Below are positions 11,973 to 23,700 of a stretch of 50,639 nt of DNA, piece by piece; the stretch's first letter is position 1; every line of letters starts with the position of its first letter. The stretch comes from Lingula anatina. Lineage: Eukaryota > Brachiopoda > Lingulata > Lingulida > Lingulidae. Under the pieces are notes generated by a model. It ran no database searches. It was not told the origin of the DNA and saw only the letters and a program-made list of their open reading frames with translations. The translations under genes were made by a program, and so were the position numbers. Location: contig NW_019775844.1 in assembly GCF_001039355.2 (NCBI RefSeq), positions 142,737 through 193,375 on the forward strand, given 5' to 3'.

Positions 11973-13711
11973 GTGTGTTTGTGCGCCTGTACTGAAGTAT
12001 GTGTGTGATTTTCTTAGCAAAAGGGGTTATTAAAAAATAACTATCTGATTTTAAAAAAATAAAGTATATATATTAAAAAATTATAAACGTTTCTCGTCGA
12101 TTTTCATATTATGTATGCTTCATGTATTTTTGCAGCTGTTTCAGAAGCGTATGGACGGTTCCGAGGATTTCTACAGGGACTGGCAGGATTATAAGGTTGG
12201 CTTTGGAAATTTGGACGGAGAACATTGGCTAGGTAGAATAATAAAAATTTTAACAAAAGTATAGTATAGAGGGTGGATTTGTCAATTGAAAATTAAATTT
12301 GTTTGTTATTTAAACTAAGTCAATTCTCAGCACTCGCCTGGCAAAATGAATTAATAAAAATTAGAAAATTAAAACGATGAATATTGCGATCAGTCAAAAC
12401 TGTTTTTGAACTTAAGAGGCAAATCCAAGGCGAAAAAGGTATAAAATTGTACATGTACTTCTGGATTCCAATTTTTCTCTAATATTTTATCAAAATTTAT
12501 GAAGAAATGTATTAAATGCGACATATACAAACACACCAATCAACGCCTATGAAAGACCAACCTTCTTTGTCGGAAGAAACAACTAGACCGACATTTTCGT
12601 CTCTTGGTAGAAATCAATACGCCTTTTGTCACAAATTAAACTTAGTAAAACTTGTCACTTGTAACGTGAGAAAAAGACCTATTGATCTCCATCATCTACC
12701 AAACTGATGAAAAATTTTTAAACGTGTGCCTTTTGTCTTTCCAGGCAACGACAAGATCCACCATCTAATTGAACAAGACAGCTATGAGCTGCGTGTGGAT
12801 ATGGAGGACGCGGACGGTGTCTGGTCATACGCACACTATGACAACTTTGCCATCTCGGCAGAGGACACAAATTATCGTTTGACCATTGGAACCTACTCAG
12901 GAAACGCTGGTACTTTCTGCAGATTTTATTAGCAAATAAGTATAAAATAAACACTAAGCTTGATGGCTGATCGATTAATGATATAGGCTATAAGGAATAA
13001 TTACAGTGAAACAGGACTAATTATCAATATTCTATTACCGATAATTATCAATAAAGCTATTAATACATTGATATTTATGTTGTCAGTAAAGCAAAATACC
13101 CCATTCTACTCTAGAGGCAAGGTCCTTCTGTGGATTTCCCTGTGTTAATATACACTGACACAATCATAATCAGTCTACCAGTCTGTCTAAATCAGTACCA
13201 TTCGCGTTTAAATCTTTTAAATCTTTCAAGATTTAAAAGTCTGTTATATTCCAAATAGTGATAAGTAGTCTTTTATCCTATGTACAGTGATTTTAAAAGT
13301 TCAAGTAGCAGGCTTTCAACTTGATTTTATTCAAACATATGAATTATTTTTATTATTGAGATGTTCTTATCATTTTATGTACAACTTCAATTCACTGGGT
13401 TGCAATCTTAATAAATTATTATTATTATTGCGCTTATTCCCTTTTCTTCTCAAGGCGATTCGTTGGATTGGCACAACGGACGAGATTTTACCACCAAGGA
13501 CAGAGATAACGACCAACATGCAAATAACTGCGCACAGATGTACAAGGGAGCTTGGTGGTATGCCTCGTGCCATTCTTCCAATTTGAATGGCATGTACTTT
13601 CTAGGTCACCACGGCGCAACCGCACAGGGCGTCAACTGGCATGGCTTCAGGGGTCACTCCCATTCCTTGAAGACGACAGAGATGAAGATTCGCCCCGTTG
13701 GCTTCAACTAA
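9411..13711 (+). CDS. secreted PAN/apple-FN3-fibrinogen-like domain protein (FReD), 6 exons, 430 aa
   Basis: Exons: 9411-9747, 10724-11029, 11659-11789, 12136-12232, 12745-12909, 13455-13711; phases agree throughout and the summed length divides by three. Residues 1-23 form a signal peptide ([20 protein letters not shown]). Residues 24-112 are a PAN/apple-like region with spaced cysteines ([18 protein letters not shown]). Exon 2 (113-214) is an FN3 domain. Exons 3-6 (about 215-430) form a full fibrinogen domain: [20 protein letters not shown], the calcium-loop stretch DRDND, the paired cysteines NNCAQMY...YASC, and the terminus EMKIRP. FReD proteins are secreted lectin-like molecules that bind acetylated sugars or microbial surfaces, and in invertebrates often serve immunity (family knowledge). 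The intron after exon 3 needs a GC donor (tggacg|gcatgt) to keep frame. The ligand cannot be told from sequence. Confidence 0.93.
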
Positions 13712-14135
13712 ATCTCAGCTGAGCGTAGCTGATCTATTGGTGGTATGATGAGTAGAAGCATTTATTCCAGTGTGAACTGCCTGTTACAGACGAGCAATAG
13801 TGTTGGCATGAATCGTCTGTATCAACTGAACAATAACAGTGGGATTATTCCTAAGTCAATTTTTTGTTCCAAAAGAGCGACTTGTATATATGCACAACAC
13901 TGTATGAAGGCTATTAATTGCATATCAAATCACCTGTATCAGACAAGTGGTATTTGGCTGGTATCAGATAAGTGATTACCATTTCAATTTGAGACACCAT
14001 TCATGAAACATTTTGACAATTATCATTGTTACCGTCTAGACAATTTTTGGTTGTACATGTTGCCTGATAGTGTATATTAAACCATATGTACCAAGGAAGA
14101 TCGATGACTGAGAAGCGTTAATCCGAGTCAATAAA
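13712..14135 (+). other. 3' UTR of the FReD gene with polyadenylation signal
   Basis: AATAAA stands at 14130-14135, the first canonical signal after the TAA that ends the fibrinogen domain. The transcript end is inferred, and later signals near 14195 are possible alternatives. Confidence 0.4.
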
Positions 14136-14814
14136 GTGGGTAAAGTGGGTTTTTGGACATCATTTACTTTGAAATTACTAGATACATTAAGTACAAAATA
14201 AATCCAAAAACAAATGCTGTCTCTGTTACCTAGCAACGGCACCTTACTATTTGTCTATAATGCATACTGTATGTGAAATGTTAGTAAGTGACAGCATGCA
14301 GCGAATAAGAGCGGGGAGTGTTTTGTAGAGCAACTTTAGTTGATTGACATGCTCTCATGATAGTTATACAACTGTGCATAATGTAAACGGAGGAGAAAGC
14401 CGCTAGAGATTGAATGAGGTAGAAGTAGGAATAAAGGAAGCGGCACATGCAACAACTGGAAAGTAGTTAATAAATTATAAGAAAGTCTATAACTGAGTTG
14501 TATTTGCTACCTCGCGCAACATGAAGAAGACAAGCTAATAACGTTGTCACATATGTGTCTGTTTTTTTCGTTCTCTACGTGTATGTATACATATCTTGCA
14601 AAATTAAGTCACTCATCTTTCCACCTTTAGACTCAAAAATTGATAAAGCCCGGCCCACCCTTTTAAAGAAGTACTTGCGTGTCGATATTAATGTACAGGA
14701 TGACATGCATGTCCGCCCTAATATCTGGCCAGCTATTCAGAACTGAATTATTTAAACAGAAAGCAATATAAAACATCGAATCCAAGTGCACCAAGTTCAT
14801 ACAAATATTTCTGT

Positions 14815-14845
<31 letters not shown>

Positions 14846-17236
14846 TTTTTGTTATCACCACACCCCTTGGCCTGTTAATTAATTTACTAATTAATTTTGA
14901 AAGTATAAAGCCCCAGACTTAAAACCTGCTTCCTGTACGCCTGAAATATGTTAACCTCTCAAAGGGACATAAAAAGGTACAAACTGTGAAATATCCAGAG
15001 TTAACTGAACAGAGTTAATTGCCAGAGTTAAACAAAGGCGCACGATATATCTAGTACCTCTGAAACAGCGAACCATATTCGTTCACGTTTGATCGCATTC
15101 ACAAGGGCTGATAAACTAAGTAAACGGGGAAACACTTTGAAAGAGCGTCCTATCGATTAACGTGCACAGTTACGTCACACGAGCTTTCATGGAAGTGAAC
15201 GAATTTAACTAACAGCGAAAAAGTAATATTTGCTGGTGATCAGTTTTAGAAATGTGCAGAGAACTTTACATAGATCGTTAAACTGCTTGTTTAATATTTC
15301 AATATCATCGCAGTCACAAGAGTTCAGGCTTTTTGAAACTAGATCACTCTTGTTTATTCTGTAATTAGTTGCAGGATATAACTTTTAAAAACAAATAGTC
15401 TGGCCGTCAATATGCGTGGAAGACATCTGAGGTATCGTATAGAAACTCCAAAAGCGATTCACAAGGGTCATCTACTGATTAAATTTGTCGTTTCCTCAAC
15501 TAAAAGTCAAGATAAAATAAATGTTTATTTAAATGTATGAGAATTGTCGTTTTGGTAAAAAGACGGGTTTTCCTGGAGTAAAGGACATTTTCCATTGCTT
15601 ACCAATGGTTGAATAAATCCATTCCGACATTCAAAGTTAGTCCATGATTTTTTTTTCTAAAAAAAATTTCTTTTGTAATAATCTCTTTGAAATTATTATG
15701 GAGGTATGCTCATCTATGAAGGTCCACTTTCTAGTGGCAAGCAAAGATTCCAAAATAATTGCGATAACCACTGTTATGGTGGTAAAATGAGTTGTTTACT
15801 GTTTATTGTGAAATTAAATCTCGTATGTTATCCCTTTAGAATCTTCTTCGTTGTTTTAAAAGCTTGTAAAAAACACACCAAGTTACATTGCCGAACATTC
15901 AATCAGTGTGAATCAGAAAGGTACACTAGAAACTCTTCTTTAATAACGATTTTACACCAGCCCACTTTAAAATGGAGAGACATTGTAACAAATTTTATGA
16001 AGACGGGTCTTTTATTATTATTGTCCCAATTTTTTTTTAGAATAAATTGCCTTTTTATATAATAATAATAGCTTTATTCAGTGTAGCGTATGCATCCTAA
16101 GGCTAGATGAAAATGACAATTATAATGTCATTATAAAAACTATACTATTGAACAATTATAATATATTATGATAGCTAAAAAATTTAGAAGGACATTTGCT
16201 TAAGCCCAACTCACAATGTAATACTGTACTCCCTTTACTCCCCCCTCCTCCCCCAAAAAAGTGTCACCCCTAACGCAATGCGTTAAGCCTTGGTCACAAC
16301 CGGACACACGAATTTCAGGATCATACATGTACATGTACGTGCCCTGCGAATTTTGGGTTAGGCAGTAGAATCCGTGGAAATCGTAGAGGAAAGGTTGCAA
16401 TGGAAAGGCGTAAGTCTGCCTTGCGAGTCGCAGGGCCACGTGAGATGTCCTTTCAAGCAGGGATTGCAAGGTGCGATGGCCGTGGAAATTGTACTCATTT
16501 TTGTCTTGCTACTTGTGTGTTTGTCTTGCTACTTGTGTCCGTTTTGCCTCCTGTTCTCCCCTTCTTTCATCTTCCTCCTCCCTTTTTTTCTGCTCTCTAA
16601 GCTTCTTTCCTCTCCTTTTGGAGGCATATCGGAATCTGAAGTGAGCAAAATTCGACATTTTTGAAAAGTGTTGTGCACGTTGCACATTCGACGCTACATT
16701 GCCGAGACACGAGCGTGCGTCGTGAGCACGTCTTTTATACTCTTGGCGTGGGGATGACGTGCGACGCACTCCTGCCGTGCTTTTGATTTGTTCGTTAGCT
16801 GTGAGAGTGTGCGCCGTACTCAACACGCAAAGGACACTTGCTCCTTCATTGCTTGCGACGCACATCTCACTTGCGAAGTACATTTATGCTATATTTTATT
16901 ATTTACAAATATTCTGCTTCTCTCAAATTCTTTAAAAACAAGAGAACCCTTTATCTGCCTTTCTGTGTTAATTTTTACAAGATGTGCATTTGCTGAGTAG
17001 GCCTATCGTTTCTACATTAGGCCTACTTACTTCTTTATTTTTGATAGATTGAAGGAATGTATAGTGAAATAGGGTCTATGTGCGCATTGGTTCAGTAAAC
17101 AGACTTTTGGGTCAAGATTATTCCATTTTAAGTGAAAAAAATATAGATGAACAAAGAACAAAACATTTTCGACAGTTTTAACCGGCCTCGATAAACTTCA
17201 CCATGTAATGCATTTGAGATCCCCAGGTGGCAAAAC
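14136..17236. other. intergenic, FReD to anosmin
   Basis: No exon supported. A (TTTA)n microsatellite runs at about 14812-14850. At 16540-16620 there is a C/T-rich tract. At about 16660-16880 lies a short CpG-rich block (cacgag, gcgtgcgtcgtgagcacg) that resembles in composition the Harbinger-like elements at 0.2-1.2 kb and 35.9 kb. I could not find matching terminal repeats for it. Open frames at 16200-17000 on both strands overlap each other and show no domain. Confidence 0.4.
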
Positions 17237-17518
17237 CAGTGGCGGATTTCGATGGGGGGGTGGGGGTCCTGCACCCCCCCCCCCCCATCTCCCTTCGTTT
17301 TCTTGTCCCTCTTGAAATTAAAATTTTGACTAGCTGAATCATATAGGCCTATTCTAAACCGTACCAAATGGCACCCTTCGCCCTCTTAAATACCAATTTT
17401 TTTCGGGGCCCTTTAGCGGGCCCCGAAGCTCATGCCAAGTGTGTGTGTGTGTGCGTGGGGGTCGGATTCGCATCCGTGGACCGCCCCACCCCCTTCAAAT
17501 AATCCTGGATCCGCCCTT
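17237..17518 (-). mobile_element. dispersed GC-rich element, copy 1
   Basis: It begins agtggcggattt and ends atcctggatccgccc, giving short inverted ends of the gcggat/atccgc type. Inside are poly-C/poly-G runs and a hairpin (cggggccc...gggccccg) at about 17404-17426. Shared blocks with the other three copies include gactagctgaatc, taaaccgtaccaaatggcac and tcggattcgcatcc. It sits just upstream of the anosmin promoter region. Confidence 0.7.
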
Positions 17519-17613
17519 AATTCACGACTCAAAAAGTGTTTTTCGTCCCCAGGCAAATTGATAGTAACACGAAAACCTTTGCCTCCCGCATTTGGAAGAG
17601 TCCAATTTATGGA

Positions 17614-17640
17614 CCAATCAAAATACCGTTACTATTTATA
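17614..17640 (+). promoter_or_regulatory. candidate core promoter of anosmin (CCAAT and TATA-like)
   Basis: CCAAT lies at 17614-17618 and tatttata at 17633-17640, 84 bases before the start codon. Spacing is plausible for a short 5' UTR. This is inferred from motifs only; many invertebrate genes of this type have no TATA box. Confidence 0.3.
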
Positions 17641-17723
17641 GACTTGGTAAGCTTGTCAGTTTCATGGACGACAGCGAAGCTTAGGGAAGATGCATTACCG
17701 AAAATCACGAGCTTTCTACAAAA

Positions 17724-20700
17724 ATGTCGCTCGTTAGCGGCCTGTTACAAGTGTTTTTGATACTGGGAAGTGTCAATGAAGGGAGATATGTTAATCCTGA
17801 GGACAGCGTTTTAAGGGAAGCGAGATGTAAGGCGAGGTGTCTAAGCGAGCTTGAAGAGAGATCCGCGGGGACACACGTGAGTTTATATCTAGCCTAACTT
17901 CGACGGAATCTGCAGTATAGAGATCCAATATTATACGTTAGCACTATTTACTCGTCTCCAGACGATGCTGTGTGCTTAGTAGTTATTTTTAGTATATAGG
18001 ACTAGCTCTTAAATTCAGAGGAATAACAAAAAAATTATAAGTGTAAGAGCCAGTACGTAGAGGCCATGTAAATACAGGTATTTACACTATTAGTGCAATC
18101 ATTTGACAACGTTGACCCTAAATGTTGCCTGTATGTTTAATGATGTGTGTGTTAGTGGGAGAGAGGGAGAGAGAGAGAGAGAGAAATGCTGGACCAGTAT
18201 GCTTTGTTAAACTTTAAGGGTAAGGGAGGACCAATACTCATGAGTCAAGGCACCATTTGCAATATTTTTTGTCACTCTCAATTCAAAGATGGAATTGAAT
18301 TTACTGATGCATAAATAGCCAAACTTAGTTCAGTTCTTGAAATTGGATTAAATAGTGATGTAGAACTATGCTATCCAACGTTTTATCATTATTTTATTAG
18401 TCTTTTTATAAATAAGGGTCCACAGACAGTGTATCTTAAAGTGTAATCCTTGGAATAAAAAAATGTGGTGAATGGAGAAAAAAAAAAAAGACTTCCATAG
18501 AAGCTTTTTGACAGGGTTTCTTTAAGTGTTTTTTTTTTAAAGTATCTTTATAAATAAGGATATAGCCATAAAAAATGTCATATCCAAAATGTCCCTAGTT
18601 AGAATAAAAGTAGAATAAAAATGATAATTATGACTAAAACAATTGGTTTCCAATGCAGAGCATGATAACATGAAGTAATAAAATTCAAACAAATAGGTAT
18701 GGCTATTCTTATGTTTATTCTGTAGAGTTAGAAATGCCATCAAATACCCAATTAAGTTGTTAACTTGTAAATTAAAGAATGCATGGTGTAGAAATGACTT
18801 GAAGGAATTTGTGAAAGTGGACAATTATGCTGAAGTTGGTAACTTATACCAATAGGAACAGCGGATGGCTGCGACTAGCACTGTTTTTTACAAAAAACTG
18901 TGATGAGACTATCGAGGCTATCCATAGGTATGGGATGATTGATTGCAAACCTTCACTTCTTAAAAAATATGTAAGTTAATTTGACAGCTCAGTGAGTAGG
19001 GGCTGTTTTAGAACTCGTCTATTCTTTACCTTTGAATCCACTTTCAAGAATGTATTTTATCTTTTCTAGATTACACACACACAGGCACGCACGCACGCAT
19101 GCACGCACACGGGTATATCAATGTATACATGTTTCATTGTCACCAGTGTCCCATGTATGTTTATACTCTATTGGTCTATTATATCTTTGTTAAGATAGCA
19201 ATTTGTAGCTGAAAGCTGTGCTTTCTAAAGTTTTATCCTAAAATGAGCCTTAGCTCTTAGAAAACACAAAGGTCTACAAGAAATTTACAGGTTCCATCTT
19301 CCCCAATAATCACAAAAAATACTCTTTAATGAAATATTCCCAGCTTGTACAGGGACATTCACTCCCAAAAGACGTGTCAGTTTTCTGATCTGGAATTGCT
19401 CATAAGCAGTTTCACTTAAAACAAAGTAGAATGCGACCAACCGTTGTGTCTCTCTTGAGGCCATCGCTTTTGTTGCTGTGTGTATACAAAAAGGCCCAAT
19501 AATGGAAGCCTTCTAGGCAACATCTAGTTTAAAACCTGCAACAGAGACATCCTGACAGCTTACTTGACAGGCAAATTACATGTTTGACACAGCAAGTGTT
19601 GGGTTTCCTTTTAGGGGGTTTTAAAAATTCAATTTTTTTTTTAAACCAGGCAAATCCCAATTCAAACAATTATCGAAAATTGCCACTATTGGACATAGCA
19701 GTACAATAGACAAAGTGTAACATTCGCTAGAATTCTGACAGACAAATTAGAGGTCTGACATAGCGTGTCTCATGTTTCTTTATTCTTGCTCTGACGTGTT
19801 GTCTGGACATGAAAAGTTGTGTATGATCAGGTGTCAGAGAGAACTACTGGGGAAATCCTGATGGAGACACTTGAATATGATACATTTAGTGAACTGGTAC
19901 TACCTTGCTTCACCTACAGGGATGAGCATTTTGTATTTTGATTAGCCAACTTGAAAAGCCCTTTTCCCTTTTTTTTTTTTTGTCAAAAATTGAAGGGAGG
20001 CTGAGGGATCTGAGTTAGGCAGGTGTTGTAATACTAATTTAATGATTATAAATAAAATACCAGCCCCCAGGCAAATTGAAGTTTATATTCAGAAAATGGA
20101 GACACGCAAATTTTACACCTTTTAATTTAAAGTTTACTTTTTCACAAAAAGTACACTGTTTATTAGAGACCTATAGAATGGATTTTTTATGCGTTTAAAA
20201 GAAAATAAATGCTTGATGTTTTTAGAAAATCAAAACATTGGATAAATTTGAAAAAAAAAAAAGAAAAAAAAACAACACAGTACACTTTTTTACATTGTTA
20301 TGAAAAAGAATGATATTTTAGAAGATTGATTACATTAAAAATAATATGAGACAAATTAATTTAAAAAATGCAGATTGAAAAGTTGGTTTACCTGTTGCTG
20401 TGTCTTCAAATGCTTAATGTTTGAAAAGAAAAATAGAAGGAAAAAAATTACAAAATACTTCAAAAATTTCCAGTAAGTATTTACCATAGCACACCATATC
20501 AGTGAACATGTACTCCTTTTCCCAAACTATTTTAATGTGTGAGAAGAAATGTTTTCTAAACAAAGGGGTTAAGCAATTAGAAAGATGAGATTTTTGTTGG
20601 GATCTACATTTAATTCTCCCGCAGAGCTTCTTGATTGATCATTTGCAGCTGTGAAGAGAGAAAAAAAAAAAAAATAGAAAGAAAAGAACAGTGGGAAACA

Positions 20701-23700
20701 AAAAAGGAGAGAGTTGGTGGGAGGTAGAGAGAGGGGGACAACAAGGAGAGGGAATTAGAGCCAAAATAGAGAAGTGGGGAAGAAAAGGTGAGGGCCTGGG
20801 TTGTCAACAGAAAATGGGTGGGGGGTGGACTAAAAAGATGAAGAGTGTTTTCCTTTTTACAGCCATCAGTGAGATATTTTATAGACTTCAATAAGTTGCA
20901 ATATGCCCCCCCCCCCCCAATCTGTCCTCATTTCTTTCAAAGGTTGATACATGTGATGTATCAGACCTACAGTAACTCAAGGCTTTATAATTAGCCAACG
21001 CTTCAACACTGGTAAAAACATCATTACTCTAAAAATTTGAACACCAATATATAATTTTCCCTTAAAATAAGTAATGTAAGTAACACATCGCTATTAATTA
21101 AAATGTTTTGAAAAGTGTGAGAAAGTACATTCTTGTGTAGGTCTGAAAATGAAATGATAAATCTTGAATTACTGTTTACACATACAATGTAAGAGAAAGA
21201 AGGGAATCTGAAAATGTCAAGTAATTACCGTATAACCCTGAATGGGGTTCCCTTTCTCAATGCCTTTCAAAACACACTGTACACCAACAGTAAACACATA
21301 GAGCAGTGCCCTTCCCATTTCTCTGTGGAGATAATCCCCACACTGGACCACTATACAATTAACATTGGCTTATATTAAGGAGTGGGGATATATTGTGGAT
21401 GCTATAGCTCTAGAGTTATAATCACAAAATTTTGGAGTTTGGAAACTGCTTTCATTTGATTTGATTCGAGTAGGTGTAAGTTTGAAAAAAAAAAAAAAAA
21501 AACAGGATTTCTGAGGATTTTTATTTTTCATGACCACTAATGATTTTTTTACATTCAGTGAATGCTTTATTTAGGATTTTTCAAATCTCTCCGTCTCCAC
21601 ACACACTCTACCACACACACACACACACACACACACACAACTTCTGACACACAAAAATACATACATTCTTCCTCTCCTCGCCCACACACGCACATGCAAT
21701 GAGAGAGCATTCCGTGTGACATTCAAGCACGGTGGCATTGTCAGCGCTAAGAGGAAGCACATTGTGTAACTTGTACTAATGTTGAGGGGGAGAAGGCCTT
21801 GTTTGGACAAAGAAAGCATTGAACACAATGGCAAGGGTTGACTCTGTAAACTTGTGGGGTCGCCTGGGCATGCCCTGCAGTTTCCTGTGCTTTATGCCTC
21901 TGAGGCGAAGGGGCCATTTCAAATTAAGTGAACTTTGATGATAAAGAACAGAAAAACGTGTGAAGGGAGAGCTTACCACTTCCCTTGATTCCTTTGCTGG
22001 GGACGGTTTCATGAAAGAAAAGTGGAAAAAAATTATGTAAACTTTAGGAGCAAAAATTTGGTCTTCTGCAATTTAAGATTAGTCTGAAAAAATTGACTTA
22101 GATAAAAAAGAAATTGGTCTGAAATAGTTAGCCTTGTTTTTTTAATATAAATGATATAATTTTCTTCGGCCACAGAAACATCAAGAATTTTAACCCAATG
22201 CCACACATACATACTAGTAAGATGATTCTAGGGGTTATCTTTTCATGTTTCATTAAAAAGTCCAGGTCACTGACTTGACTAAAATTATTTATAATTGCTT
22301 ACATATTTTACCATCTGGAAAAATCAATAATGTATCAGTATGCAATAAGTTTGCATATATATTAGTACAACTGTTTTTAAGGTCTGAACACTACATTGAG
22401 AGGAACGTTATCGAGTCTAATTTCATAAAATCTGGATAAATGTTGAAGAGAAGTTGTAGATAAACAGATAGCAAATTTCTCCTTGGTTTCTTGAAAATAG
22501 GGGAGGGGGGGTGCACATTTGTGAAAGACTGAGTTTCCAGTTCGGATTTTGTCTATTACGAAATAGATGCTGTACATACACATAATACTGACAGTACAAA
22601 TCCCCTTTGCTTCTCACATAAAAGATTTTGAGTCCAGCCCTTTCTATTCAGGAGGAAAGTCGCCCAGTTGGTGGTTCTTAACAAGTCTTAAATTTCACTT
22701 CTATTAAATGTGAGGCTTGACTTTGGATTACAAGCACCCTGCGGGTCTTCTGTGTGCACCCTGCGTGTGTAGGTGATTTTACTGTGTAACGGAGCAGGCG
22801 GTTCAGTTGAAATCTATACAGATGTGACATTCAGCACTCAAAAATCCCAATTTTTATATAAAACAGACCTTTCCCAAGGAAAAGACTAATTACTAAAAGG
22901 GATAAACAAATTAAAAAATATAAGGGAACCTGGTTTAGGTCAACATTAAAATTTCATTTTTTATCCTTTTGGAAGCCTGTCTGTCATGAAAATGTCATCA
23001 AAATTTGTGAGAAACTTTTTGAGATAGATTTCTTGTGACTTTTCTCTTTATGATTAGTGGACAATGCCCATTAATTATAAAAAGACAAACCAATGCCAAT
23101 CAGTGGATGGAAACTTTAATATAACCTCCTTCAGTGGCTCCAGCACACACATTTCTAGGACACCACATTTGACTTTGTGAAGATATTTGTTGCCACGTAC
23201 TACTAATATCAGCCTCTTTGGTGATAATGAGACTTAGCTTTAGATGGGAAGAATCTGTTTTTCTGTGGTCATCAGCCATATGTATACATGTACTTTTCCA
23301 CAGATGCATGGTTTTCTCTGATTTTTAATTCCATTCAAATGGAGCTGAAAGCGGGTCCCAGACCCACAACTGATAGAATGTTTGGTCTCGTGGTAGATTT
23401 TCTAACATTATTTAACACCCCTGGCAAATGTATGGGCACTTCATAATAGGAGTTGTCCGGGATAGGACCAAATCTCGCCCAGCATACAAATTTGGTGTGA
23501 GATTGTACGAGATCCAGTTCAAGATGGGGGTTAAAATATGGCGAACACGCGGAACAAAGACGGCGATTTTTCTGGTTGGAAAAAAGCAGAACTAACTCAA
23601 TTTTTGAGTCAGAGACTGGTCAATTTTTCAAGTTATAGAGTAGAAACACTAAGGGAACTTGCACGTGCAGCAGACATGTTGAATCTTCCAGTAGTAGAGG

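Noticed and set aside
13370-13586. Frames antisense to and shifted from FReD exon 6
   Set aside because: Shadows of the fibrinogen exon, whose own frame matches the family to the last residue.
16200-16883. Overlapping frames on both strands
   Set aside because: They follow a C/T-rich tract and a CpG-rich block; no recognisable domain and no splice signals.
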